DNA from: an uncultured Clostridia bacterium
Lineage (GTDB): Bacteria; Bacillota; Clostridia; Christensenellales; Aristaeellaceae
Assembly: GCA_934670175.1 (NCBI GenBank)
Contig: CAKUOX010000058.1
Coordinates: 1 to 14,937 of the forward strand
Length of the DNA stretch: 14,937 bases
Direction: 5' to 3'
Shown: positions 1 to 7,071 of the stretch, one piece after another
Position numbering within the stretch: the first letter of the stretch is position 1
Layout: every line of letters starts with the position of its first letter
Translations under genes and position numbers: made by a program
Notes under the pieces: generated by a model
Databases searched by the model: none
Seen by the model: the letters and a program-made list of their open reading frames with translations, nothing else
Told to the model about the DNA's origin: nothing

Positions 1-193
1 GCCCAGCGGCGTGTACGGTGGGCGCGGGAGGATTTTTGCGGCGGAAAATCCCATTTTCCAGAGCAAAAATCGTTTCCCTGCAGTTTTTGCGCCCGAAAAT
101 CTGGAAGATTTTAGCAAAAACTGGAGAGGGTGGCAGTGGCGGGGGAGCTTGCTTCCCCGTCCACATGCTTGTCAAAAACCTTTTTTGACAAGC
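1..193 (+). repeat. Structured intergenic repeat, copy A
   Basis: This segment matches the reverse complement of 5970-6162 over its whole length, with about 11 substitutions and two 1-base indels counted by eye (about 93% identity). It begins at the window edge, so its left end may be cut off. It is a chain of inverted repeats: 43-59 (7-bp stem, CCC loop), 63-69 with 84-90, 96-112 (7-bp stem, GGA loop), 81-90 with 114-123 (10 bp, enclosing 96-112 and competing with 63-90), 141-158 (GGGGGAGC/GCTTCCCC) and 167-193 (GCTTGTCAAAAA facing TTTTTTGACAAGC). Both copies lie directly behind the 3' end of a gene, with the TTGTCAAAA hairpin nearest the gene. This could be a REP-like or MITE-like element or an RNA 3' structure; the family is not recognised. 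Confidence 0.85.
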
Positions 194-199
194 AAATAA

Positions 200-224
200 G
201 GGAGGGCCGCGCAGCGGCCCCCCT
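200..224 (-). terminator. Probable terminator of the parvulin gene
   Basis: A GC-rich hairpin lies 23 bases past the stop codon. GGGCCGC (204-210) pairs with GCGGCCC (214-220) around a 3-base loop, with partial extension outward. In the leftward direction it is followed by CTTATTTG, a weak U-tract, and then by repeat copy A. Confidence 0.5.
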
Positions 225-246
225 CAAGGCAAATCGTATTCCCGTT

Positions 247-1665
247 TTACTGCGCGTCGTCCTCGGTCTGCGTCACGCCGAAGTTATCCAGGTGGTATTC
301 CACATTCGCCTCGGCAACCCAGGCGTCCAGCTGCGCGTTGTAGGTCTCGTTCTGCTTGTCCTCAAGCGCATCCTGCGCCACGCCATCGCGGATCTCATCC
401 AGCGCGACCTCGCCGGCGGGGATGTCCGCCATATAGTAAATCACATAGATACCGTAGGAACCCTGCACCGGTCCGCTGATGCCGCCCAGCTGTTCGATGG
501 ACATCGCGCCCTCGGTAAATGCGGAATCATAGGTGGTAGAGTTGGCGGACACGGCGTAGCCCTGGCTCGCGATGGGCTCGCTGTTCATGCCGGGATCCTC
601 GTTGTATTCGGCGATCAGATCCTCAAAGGACTTGCCGCCGTCGAAATCGGCGATCACCTGCTCGGCCTTGGGCATCAGCTCGGCATACAGCGCCTCCATC
701 TCGGCGGTGCAGGCGGCGATGTCGGCGTCGATCTCCTCCTGCGTGCGCTGCTCGGCCGGCGCTTCCGCATCTGCATCTGCAGCGGCGTCGGCATTCTCGT
801 CCGTCGTCTCGTCAGGATTGAGCAGTGCTTCCTTTTCGGTCTCCAGGCTGTCCAGCTGGCTCTTCAGCTCGGAATAGCGCTGCGACTGCTCATCCGTGAA
901 CTTAATCAGCACATGCTTCACGGCGCGGTAGCCCTCCGGATTCCAGGCGATGGGCACGCCGGAGTTGCGGTCGGAGGTATAGGTTCTGTCGTTCTGATAG
1001 CTTTCCTGATTGGCGGCGATCAGCTTTTCATATTCGGCCTGCACGTCCTCGTCGGTGATCTCCACGTCCTTAATAGCGTAGTCGTGCACCGCGTCGAGCA
1101 GGTAATTCTTGCGCAGGCTGTTCAGAATATCGTCGCGGTTCATGCCGTTCTGCGCCCAATATGCCTCGGCCTCGGCGACCATCTCATCGGTCTTTTCCTC
1201 GGCGTCCGGATAGAAATAGCTGATATAGTAGTCCACATACTGCTGGAAGGTCTCGTCGGCAGAGGTTTCAAAATTCATCTGCGTCTCCTCATCGAGCTGA
1301 TCCAGGCCCAGCTCGGCGGCCTTGTCCAGCTGCACGCCCTCCTGCACGGCGGAGGTCACCAGATCGGTCTTAACGCTGCCCTCCATGCCGTACTGCGCCA
1401 GATCTATGCCATAGCTGGCGTACTGCTGCGCCAGCGCATCGTACTGCGCCTGCACGTCGTCGAGCCACACGATGCCGTTTTCACCGTAGGTTGCCACGAT
1501 CTGCGCGGCGTAGTAGGGATAATAGGTATCCACCTGCGCCTGCAGCTCCGCGATCTTCGCGTTTGCGGCGTCCAGCTGCGCCTGAAGGTCGCCCTCGGCC
1601 AGCGCGCCCACGCACGCCAGCGCCATGGCCAGCGCCAGGCAGATGCACATCAATTTCTTCATCAT
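247..1665 (-). CDS. Secreted PrsA-like foldase with interrupted parvulin (PpiC) domain
   Basis: A 472-aa exported protein. The open frame extends upstream, but the start is set by ATGATG at 1665/1662 behind GGAGG; it is followed by a Lys-Lys n-region, a hydrophobic core and a likely signal peptidase I site after Ala-Leu-Ala (about residue 23). Residues 27-45 and 60-230 are helical and charged, as in SurA/PrsA N-domains. A rotamase-type domain starts at 246 (YRAVKHVLIKF) and resumes at about 335 with an acidic segment, EYNEDPG (353-359), a GAMS turn (386-389) and ISGPVQGSYGIYVI (396-409). Residues 259-333 are a charged coiled-coil/Asp-Ala-rich insertion inside the domain. The expected role is folding of exported proteins at the outer membrane face; unlike most PrsA proteins it lacks a good lipobox. 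It has its own promoter. The family is fairly sure; whether the isomerase is active is not. Confidence 0.8.
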   Translation of the reverse strand: MMKKLMCICLALAMALACVGALAEGDLQAQLDAANAKIAELQAQVDTYYPYYAAQIVATYGENGIVWLDDVQAQYDALAQQYASYGIDLAQYGMEGSVKTDLVTSAVQEGVQLDKAAELGLDQLDEETQMNFETSADETFQQYVDYYISYFYPDAEEKTDEMVAEAEAYWAQNGMNRDDILNSLRKNYLLDAVHDYAIKDVEITDEDVQAEYEKLIAANQESYQNDRTYTSDRNSGVPIAWNPEGYRAVKHVLIKFTDEQSQRYSELKSQLDSLETEKEALLNPDETTDENADAAADADAEAPAEQRTQEEIDADIAACTAEMEALYAELMPKAEQVIADFDGGKSFEDLIAEYNEDPGMNSEPIASQGYAVSANSTTYDSAFTEGAMSIEQLGGISGPVQGSYGIYVIYYMADIPAGEVALDEIRDGVAQDALEDKQNETYNAQLDAWVAEANVEYHLDNFGVTQTEDDAQ

Positions 1666-1732
1666 GTTCCATTTCCTCCATTCCAGCTTTCGCGCCGCGG
1701 CAGCAAAATTTGTCCGGCGTGATTCATCAGCG

Positions 1733-1761
1733 ATTATAGCACAGCCCGACGGGAATCTCAA
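1733..1761 (-). promoter_or_regulatory. Promoter of the parvulin gene
   Basis: Read leftward: -35 TTGAGA (1761-1756), a 17-base spacer, and -10 TATAAT (1738-1733) preceded by TGC, an extended -10. Transcription would start near 1726, leaving a leader of about 60 bases. The -35 lies in the loop and the spacer in the stem of the hairpin at 1740-1777. Confidence 0.8.
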
Positions 1762-1777
1762 CTTCCGTCGGGCTGTG
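1740..1777 (-). terminator. Long perfect hairpin behind the VanW gene, overlapping a promoter
   Basis: CACAGCCCGACGG (1740-1752) pairs perfectly with CCGTCGGGCTGTG (1765-1777), and the stem can extend slightly inward. It lies 32 bases past the VanW stop, so it probably ends that transcript, but the leftward side has no U-run (GCTATAAT follows). The rightward side has GTTTATAAAA. It could act in both directions or as an operator for the promoter it contains. Confidence 0.55.
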
Positions 1778-1809
1778 TTTATAAAACGTTCACAAATCCA
1801 GGGCAATCG

Positions 1810-2826
1810 CTAGCCGTTATAGATAACGCAATACAGCGTATCGTCCAATACCCAGGTAGAAATCGTGATGGCCGTATCGCCGATATTCCGGAAGGAAAAA
1901 TCCGTGCCGTTGGAATAGTCGGTCAGAATCGCATCGTTCGAGCTGTCGACGTAGCTCTGGTTGTAGCGGCTGCCGTAGGTCGATTTCTGCACGATGGCAA
2001 TATTATCCAGATTTTTCACCGCCAGCCACAGCGCGCTCGCCACCTGCGCCACGCCGCCGCCGGTCACCTTCACGCCGCGCCCGTTCAGCGCGCCCTGATA
2101 GCCGTAGCGCGCGTTGCGCGGCCCCACCGTTTCATTAAAGGAAAACAGATCGTCCGGCTCGAGCACCGTATCGTTTATCGAATTGGCCGCCAGCGTGACG
2201 TTGTTAATCAGCTCGGGCGTGCCCTCCAGCGGAATCTCGACGCTGGCCAGAAACACGGGCGACAGCTCGCCGGCGTCCATCGCCCAACTGAGCGACAGCT
2301 CCGTCTCCTCCGCCTGATCCAGGGCGATGCTGCAATAGAGATAATCGTCGCTCGTCCACATCTCAATATCCATATCGCCGGCATAATTGTCGAAGGCAAA
2401 ATCAATGCCGGACGAATAATCCACCAGCACGGCCTTGCTGCCGTCAGGCACATAATCGCCCGTAAACGCCGCGCCATAGGTCTGAAAATCGATATACTCG
2501 ATGTCGCCGTCCAGCAGATCCAGCGCCAGATACAGCGTCGTGGCGACCTGTCCGGCACCGCCGCCAGTCACCCGCGCGCCGCGCCCGTTCAGCGCGCTCT
2601 GATAGCCGTAGGCCGAGGTGCGCGGCCCCACCGTTTCATTAAATGAAAACTGCGCGCCATAGGGCAGATACAGGCCGCTGATGCGTTCGATCGCCAGCTC
2701 GATATTGGTGCGCGCGGCGTCATCCGCCGGAAGCGGCGTGCACGCGCTCGCGCTGTCCTGCTGCGCCAGCGCAGGCGGCGAGATCAACAGCGCCATCAGC
2801 GCCAGTATGGAAAGAATGCGCTTCAT
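1810..2826 (-). CDS. Exported protein with two tandem VanW-type domains
   Basis: A 338-aa protein with a signal peptide (MKR, hydrophobic 5-20, likely cleavage after Ala-Leu-Ala at about 21). Two copies of a VanW-like core follow at a 168-residue offset: FSFNETVGPR at 60-69 and 228-237, GYQSALNGRG / GYQGALNGRG, a glycine turn (GGGAGQVATTLY at 88-99; GGGVAQVASALW at 256-267), and a C-terminal beta portion with TDYS/VDYS plus F-x-N (about 134-165 and 301-338). VanW domains are common in Gram-positive envelope proteins, some tied to vancomycin clusters, but their biochemical role is unknown. The Cys usual in the glycine turn (GGGxCQVSTTLY) is Gly in one copy and Ala in the other. Start ATG 2826 lies behind CGGAGG at a longish 12-base spacing. 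Confidence 0.8.
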   Translation of the reverse strand: MKRILSILALMALLISPPALAQQDSASACTPLPADDAARTNIELAIERISGLYLPYGAQFSFNETVGPRTSAYGYQSALNGRGARVTGGGAGQVATTLYLALDLLDGDIEYIDFQTYGAAFTGDYVPDGSKAVLVDYSSGIDFAFDNYAGDMDIEMWTSDDYLYCSIALDQAEETELSLSWAMDAGELSPVFLASVEIPLEGTPELINNVTLAANSINDTVLEPDDLFSFNETVGPRNARYGYQGALNGRGVKVTGGGVAQVASALWLAVKNLDNIAIVQKSTYGSRYNQSYVDSSNDAILTDYSNGTDFSFRNIGDTAITISTWVLDDTLYCVIYNG

Positions 2827-2905
2827 CGATAAAATCAGCCTCCGTTTATCTATTGGCTATGTCTAGCTGTACTCCTTGGACGTGCGATGCGCGCGCTTTG
2901 TTCCA

Positions 2906-2933
2906 TATAAGGAAGCGCCGCACCTGCGCGGCG
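2906..2933 (-). terminator. Possible weak terminator after scpA
   Basis: Immediately after the scpA stop, CGCCGC (2933-2928) pairs with GCGGCG (2921-2916) around a 6-base loop, followed leftward by CTTCCTTAT. The U-tract is interrupted, so read-through into the VanW gene 110 bases on is plausible. I saw no clear promoter in 2827-2936. Confidence 0.35.
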
Positions 2934-2936
2934 GCC

Positions 2937-3653
2937 TCAGGCGCTCAGCACGATATCGCCGTAGGGATCGCCCTGCTCGATGTGCAGCCGGCTGAGCTTC
3001 GCCATTTCCAGTATCGCCAGAAACATGGTCACGATTTCCTCACGGCTGTAATCCGGCGCGAACAGCTCCATAAATTTCAGGCTGCCGCGGCGCAGCCTGC
3101 GCGCGATGACCACCATGCAGCCCGCCACGGTGAAGCTGTCGCGGCGAATCTCGCGGTTGGCCATGCGCTCGTCCTGCTCAGCGGCCTGCGCGCGGTCGAG
3201 CACGCGGCGGAAGGCGCGCGCCAGCTTGTCCAGCGTGAGCCCCGTGATCTCAATATTGGGCGGCGGCAGCGGATATTCCTCCGGCAGCTTGGTCAGCAGC
3301 GCGCGCGCGTCCTCCTCGAGCTGGTGCATGCGCGCCGATATTTCCTTGAACTGCTTGTATTCGGTCAGCTGACGGATCAGCTCCTGCTCGGGCGTGAGCG
3401 CGTCCGGATCCTCGGGCGCGGGCGGCTTGGGCAGCATCGCGCGGGATTTGATCTCCAGCAGCGTCGCCGCCATTTGCAGAAATTCGCTGGCGGAATCCAT
3501 ATCCAGCTCGTCCACCAGCTTCATGGATTCCAGATATTGCTCGGTGATTTCGCTCACAAAAATATCCTGTATATCCAGCTTGGCGCTGGAGATCAGCGTG
3601 AGCAGCAGATCGAGCGGCCCGTCAAACTGCTTCAGCGATACGATATACGGCAT
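2937..3653 (-). CDS. Segregation and condensation protein A (ScpA)
   Basis: A 238-aa kleisin of the bacterial SMC-ScpAB condensin complex, which bridges the two SMC heads and helps compact and separate chromosomes. The family N-terminus is clear: FDGPLDLLLTLI (10-21), KLDIQDIFVSEITEQYL (25-41), and the ASEFLQMAATLLEIKSRAMLP helix (55-75) that packs on the SMC neck. A charged helical middle and a C-terminal winged-helix-like part (about 160-238) follow. Length is normal for the family. Start ATG 3653 has GGGAG upstream. It lies 19 bases behind the M50 gene, a pairing common in Firmicutes. scpB, which usually follows, is not here; the VanW gene comes next. Confidence 0.95.
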   Translation of the reverse strand: MPYIVSLKQFDGPLDLLLTLISSAKLDIQDIFVSEITEQYLESMKLVDELDMDSASEFLQMAATLLEIKSRAMLPKPPAPEDPDALTPEQELIRQLTEYKQFKEISARMHQLEEDARALLTKLPEEYPLPPPNIEITGLTLDKLARAFRRVLDRAQAAEQDERMANREIRRDSFTVAGCMVVIARRLRRGSLKFMELFAPDYSREEIVTMFLAILEMAKLSRLHIEQGDPYGDIVLSA

Positions 3654-3672
3654 GCTCTCTCTCCCGCCCCGT

Positions 3673-4440
3673 TTAAATCAGCCCGACCAGCGAATACAGC
3701 GCTTCAAACGCCCGGCCCACGCCCAGGAGCGCGCCGGATACCGCGTAGCCCAGCAGGTCGCCCAGCAGGCCGCTCGCCATCAGCCCGATCAGCACGAGCG
3801 TGGCGATGCGCGCCGTCTTCTCCGAGGCAAACAGGCTGCGCTTCAGGATCAGATCGTTGAGCGCATGGTAGCCGTCCAGCGGCGGCACGGGCAGCAGGTT
3901 GAAGATCGCCAGCGAGATATTGACGTATACGAAGTATTGCAGCATCTGATAGACGTAGCTCATCAGCCACCCGAGCGTCTCTTCCATGAGCGAGGGCGCA
4001 ATGTCCGCGGCGTAGCGCATCAGCTCGCCCAGGTTCGCGATATTGTCGAGCCCCACGCGCCGCAGCGCTGTATACACGATCACCGAGCACAGCAGATAGC
4101 CCAGCAGGCACAGCAGCAGGTTCATGGTGATGCCCGCCAGCGATACCTTCAGGTCGTCCCTGCGGTAATTTCTGAAATTGCGCGGGTTCACCGGCACGGG
4201 CTTTGCCCAGCCGAAGCCCAGCAGCAGCATCATGACCGTGCCCAGCAGATCCAGATGCTTGACCGGATTCAGCGTCATGCGCCCCATCATGCGGGCGGTG
4301 GGATCGCCGCAGCGGTTCGCCATCCACGCATGCGCAAATTCATGCGCAGAAATGGCCAGAATGCGCGCCGGAAAGGCCAGCAGGAAAATGATCAGCGTCT
4401 GCCTCGGATCGGCCAGCAGCGAAGTAATATAACTGAACAA
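3673..4440 (-). CDS. Site-2 protease-like M50 zinc metalloprotease (membrane)
   Basis: A 255-aa polytopic membrane protein. The zinc-protease signature HEFAH is at residues 33-37 in the first membrane helix, and the second metal-ligand motif NLLPVPPLDG is at 181-190 (Asp189). LNPVKHLDLLGT at 57-68 is also typical. This is the short family (no PDZ domain) usually annotated as 'site-2 protease family protein' and found next to scpA; its substrate is unknown. The start is TTG at 4440, fixed by AGGAG eight bases upstream; no ATG is better placed. It is transcribed from the promoter at 4475-4503 and probably co-transcribed with scpA. Confidence 0.9.
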   Translation of the reverse strand: MFSYITSLLADPRQTLIIFLLAFPARILAISAHEFAHAWMANRCGDPTARMMGRMTLNPVKHLDLLGTVMMLLLGFGWAKPVPVNPRNFRNYRRDDLKVSLAGITMNLLLCLLGYLLCSVIVYTALRRVGLDNIANLGELMRYAADIAPSLMEETLGWLMSYVYQMLQYFVYVNISLAIFNLLPVPPLDGYHALNDLILKRSLFASEKTARIATLVLIGLMASGLLGDLLGYAVSGALLGVGRAFEALYSLVGLI

Positions 4441-4474
4441 GCGCGTATCTCCTTAAAAATTGATCTTTTCTGAT

Positions 4475-4503
4475 ATTATATCGCAGTTTCCGTCCGCATG
4501 CAA
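4475..4503 (-). promoter_or_regulatory. Promoter of the M50-scpA operon
   Basis: Leftward -35 TTGCAT (4503-4498), 17-base spacer, -10 TATAAT (4480-4475). The start codon follows about 35 bases later. Confidence 0.8.
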
Positions 4504-4534
4504 GGATAGCTGTGGATTAAATCTGGCAACGCGA

Positions 4535-4563
4535 TTGAAATCTGCGTTTTTCTGTGTTATATT
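4535..4563 (+). promoter_or_regulatory. Promoter of the DUF975 gene
   Basis: -35 TTGAAA (4535-4540), 17-base spacer, -10 TATATT (4558-4563). The predicted start near 4570 leaves a very short leader before GGAGG (4573-4577). It is back-to-back with the M50-scpA promoter, with about 30 bases between the -35 boxes. Confidence 0.75.
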
Positions 4564-4587
4564 AAGAGCAATGGAGGATTGATGCAA

Positions 4588-5937
4588 ATGTATTCAAGCG
4601 ATTACCGCGACATTGCGCGCGAGGCGCTCCGCGGCAAATGGAAAAAAATGATTTCGCTGATGTTCGTAGCAACGATAATCAGCTCCGGCCTGTACCTGAG
4701 CGGATTGGTGAGCAACTTCTTCAGCGATCAGATATACCACTATGTCGGCGATTTCAGATATCGCTATCTCGTTATTAACAAGCCCTTCGGCTTCGGCTGG
4801 GTGCTGATGGCGATCTATGTGCTGATCCAGCTGCTGATCGAGCCGATGGTCACAGCGGGGCAATATGCGCTGGCACAGGACGCGCTGAACGGCGGGGAGC
4901 TGGAGCTGCGGCGGCTGTTTCCGAAGGCGCTCATGTGGAAGCTGGTGGGCATGAGCCTGCTGCGCAGCCTGCTGGTCGGCCTGTGGTCGCTGCTGCTGGT
5001 GATCCCCGGCATCATCGCCGGATATCGCTATTCAATGGCCGACTATCTGCTGATCAACCACCCCGAAATGGGCGCGGTGGAGGCGCTGCGCCGCAGCAAG
5101 GAGCTGATGCGCGGCAACAAAATGGCCGCCTTTTCGCTGGACTGGAGCTTCCTCGGCTGGGCGCTGCTGACCTTCATCGTGTCTGCAGCCGCCGGGCGTC
5201 TGGGCTTTATGCTAGAAATGGATCTTATCCCGATCGGCCTGCTCGCGCTGAAACTGCTGTCTGCCGCCATAATGTCGCCGTTGAGCGCCTACATGACCAC
5301 CGCCAAAACGGCGTTCTTCATCTCCATAGAGCGCGCGGAGGCACAGGTAAAAGCGGAAAGCGCAAAGGCCGCGGCTGAAACCGAAACGGAGCCTGACCCG
5401 GCTGAGGCGGCGCGGCGTGCCGCTGAGGAGCAGGCCAAACAGCACGAGGCCGCCGAGGCCTCGGCATGCGAAATGTACCTGCGCTGTCATTGCAGCCATC
5501 GCCTGCTCGAGCAGGCCGGACTGGCGGCGGAATACGAAGCGCTGCTCGGCGGCCGCCGCTATCAGGAGGAGCTCTGGCGGCGCGGCTATGTGGACGAACT
5601 GATGCGCCGCTTCGATACCGATCCGGCGGCGCTGGACGATATTATTGCGCTCGCGGGCGAATACGGCATGGACGATCTGGCTGACCGCGCGCTCGGGCGC
5701 ATCGACCGCCATATCTGGCAGAACACGCTGAGCGATGCGGAAACTCTGAACCTGCTCGGGCGTATGCTTTCGCTGCTTCAGGCCGAGAGCTTTGCCGCGC
5801 AGATGGGCTTCGTATCGCGCAAGAAGCGCCAGATACTGGATATGGCCGAGCGGCTGGAGCGCCGCCTGAACGAGACCGACCCCGACGGCGCCTGGCGCGA
5901 CGCCATGCAGACGGTTCGCGAAATGGCCGCGGAATAG
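4588..5937 (+). CDS. DUF975-family membrane protein with extra C-terminal helical domain
   Basis: A 449-aa protein. The first 245 residues are an integral membrane DUF975 protein: SSDYRDIAREALRGKW at the start, several hydrophobic segments (about 21-42, 70-95, 117-155, 186-205, 210-247), and the conserved stretch VIPGIIAGYRYSMADYLL (138-155) followed by ALRRSKELMRGNK (166-178) and LDWSFLGWALL (184-194). Family function is unknown. Residues about 250-295 are an Ala/Glu-rich linker, and 295-449 form a soluble helical part with CEMYLRCHCSH near its start and many Arg/Leu/Asp helices, not recognised. GGAGG at 4573-4577 is too close for the in-frame TTG 4579, is 4 bases from ATG 4582 and 10 from ATG 4588; I chose 4588, but 4582 is possible. 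Confidence 0.75.
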   Translation: MYSSDYRDIAREALRGKWKKMISLMFVATIISSGLYLSGLVSNFFSDQIYHYVGDFRYRYLVINKPFGFGWVLMAIYVLIQLLIEPMVTAGQYALAQDALNGGELELRRLFPKALMWKLVGMSLLRSLLVGLWSLLLVIPGIIAGYRYSMADYLLINHPEMGAVEALRRSKELMRGNKMAAFSLDWSFLGWALLTFIVSAAAGRLGFMLEMDLIPIGLLALKLLSAAIMSPLSAYMTTAKTAFFISIERAEAQVKAESAKAAAETETEPDPAEAARRAAEEQAKQHEAAEASACEMYLRCHCSHRLLEQAGLAAEYEALLGGRRYQEELWRRGYVDELMRRFDTDPAALDDIIALAGEYGMDDLADRALGRIDRHIWQNTLSDAETLNLLGRMLSLLQAESFAAQMGFVSRKKRQILDMAERLERRLNETDPDGAWRDAMQTVREMAAE

Positions 5938-5969
5938 TTGATCGATGTATAACTGAAGGGCTCCCCTTT

Positions 5970-6162
5970 GCTTGTCAAAAAAGATTTTGACAAGCATGGT
6001 GGACGGGGAAGCACGCTCCCCCGCCACTGCCACCCTCACCAGTTTTTGCTAAAATCCTTCGGATTTTCGGGCGCAAAAACTGCAAGGAAACGATTTTTGC
6101 TCTGGAAAATGGGATTTTCCGCCGCGAAAATCGCCCCGTGCCCACCGTACACGCCGCTGGGC
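5970..6162 (-). repeat. Structured intergenic repeat, copy B (inverted)
   Basis: Reverse complement of bases 1-193, same length. It lies 32 bases behind the DUF975 stop, in the gap between converging genes. All stems of copy A are kept. In the 6051-6067 hairpin both members of the loop-closing pair changed (T-A in copy A, C-G here when read in copy A's direction), so pairing is preserved. A perfect 12-base inverted pair, AAGGGCTCCCCT (5956-5967) and AGGGGAGCCCTT (6238-6249), brackets this copy only. Bases 6163-6213 show nothing I recognise. Confidence 0.85.
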
Positions 6163-6213
6163 ACGACTGGAAGTTCGATCCTCTCGAGCTCTCCCGGGGG
6201 TTTCGACAGATTG

Positions 6214-6248
6214 AGGGCTCCCCTGCCGCCCAAGCGGAGGGGAGCCCT
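6214..6248. terminator. Bidirectional hairpin between converging genes
   Basis: AGGGCTCCCCT (6214-6224) pairs perfectly with AGGGGAGCCCT (6238-6248), with a further GC pairing inside. It lies 28 bases past the stop of the leftward InlB-type gene. Neither side has a long U-run, so its strength as an intrinsic terminator is uncertain. Confidence 0.5.
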
Positions 6249-6276
6249 TGTTGTATGCTGAGGAATCTATATCTTA

Positions 6277-7038
6277 TTAATTAGTAGACACCGGCGGATC
6301 GAGCGGCGGCACCTCCGTGGGCTCGGGAACCGGCGTCTCCGCAGGCGCTGCGGCGCGTTTGGTCTGCGGCACCTTGGCCCAGCGCGCGAGCAGCGGCACC
6401 TCGTTCTCGGGCAGGTTCTCCAGCGTCGCCGAATGCTCGTCCTCCGCGCGGTTCAGATAATACCAGCCGAGAAAAACGAATCCCTTCGTGGACGGCGAGC
6501 GCAGCGCCAGCAGCGTGGCCGACTCGAGCGCCGTGTCGGGATCCAGCTGATGGCGGTTGAGCGCGTTGGCGAAGGTCACGGTATACACATCCGCCCTCGT
6601 CTGCGCGTCCCTGATGACAAACAGAACGCGCTTCGTCCTGCTGCCGCGGCTCACGCGCACATCAAAAGCGCCGTTTTCCGCCGCTTCGGTCGCTTCCACA
6701 GAGATCACGACCGCGCCGTCCTGCAATTCAGCAGACACGCTGCAGCCGAAAAGCTCCGTGCTTTGGCCGACCTCAAGCGCGGTTTCAGTATCATCCACGA
6801 TCAGCGTCACGCCGGCCTGCGCCGCCTTTTCGCTGAGGAAACGGAGCTCGCAGTTCTCACCGGCGCCCAGCACCATCAGATACTCGGCAGCACTCTTCTT
6901 ATTCTCGAGCTCGATCGCATTGACCAGCTCCGCACTGTCCCCTGCGCCATCCTCTGCGATTGCCGGTATCAGCATGCACGAGATCAGCAGCGCCAGCGCG
7001 AGCACCAGCCCCAGAAAATGATTCGCTCTTTTCACCAT
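6277..7038 (-). CDS. Secreted protein with one InlB-type (Listeria-Bacteroides) repeat
   Basis: A 253-aa exported protein. The signal peptide (MVKR, hydrophobic 9-27) is most likely cut after Ala-Ile-Ala at 28; a weak lipobox (LISC, Cys21) is an alternative, but hydrophobic residues after the Cys argue against it. Residues 40-148 form a beta-rich region of unknown type. A single repeat resembling the Listeria-Bacteroides repeat follows: YTVTF (152-156), GFVFLGWYY (186-194), LLARW (216-220). These are usually found in surface adhesins and wall-associated proteins. The tail (222-253) is Pro/Glu/Thr-rich, with no LPXTG motif or membrane anchor. Start ATG 7038 has an AGGGGG-type ribosome site. 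It has its own promoter. Confidence 0.7.
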   Translation of the reverse strand: MVKRANHFLGLVLALALLISCMLIPAIAEDGAGDSAELVNAIELENKKSAAEYLMVLGAGENCELRFLSEKAAQAGVTLIVDDTETALEVGQSTELFGCSVSAELQDGAVVISVEATEAAENGAFDVRVSRGSRTKRVLFVIRDAQTRADVYTVTFANALNRHQLDPDTALESATLLALRSPSTKGFVFLGWYYLNRAEDEHSATLENLPENEVPLLARWAKVPQTKRAAAPAETPVPEPTEVPPLDPPVSTN

Positions 7039-7071
7039 GGCCTTCTTCCCCCTTAGATCATGTTTTTCTGT

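Noticed and set aside
11..199. Open frame in repeat copy A (also readable in copy B, 6036-6233) giving similar short peptides
   Set aside because: Between copies nearly all substitutions within the frame change the amino acid, and copy B has a stop (TGA) where copy A has AGA. Pairing is conserved, coding is not.
130..1722. Long rightward open frame across the parvulin gene
   Set aside because: It is the antisense shadow of a GC-rich gene; the leftward frame has a signal peptide, ribosome site, promoter and recognisable domain.
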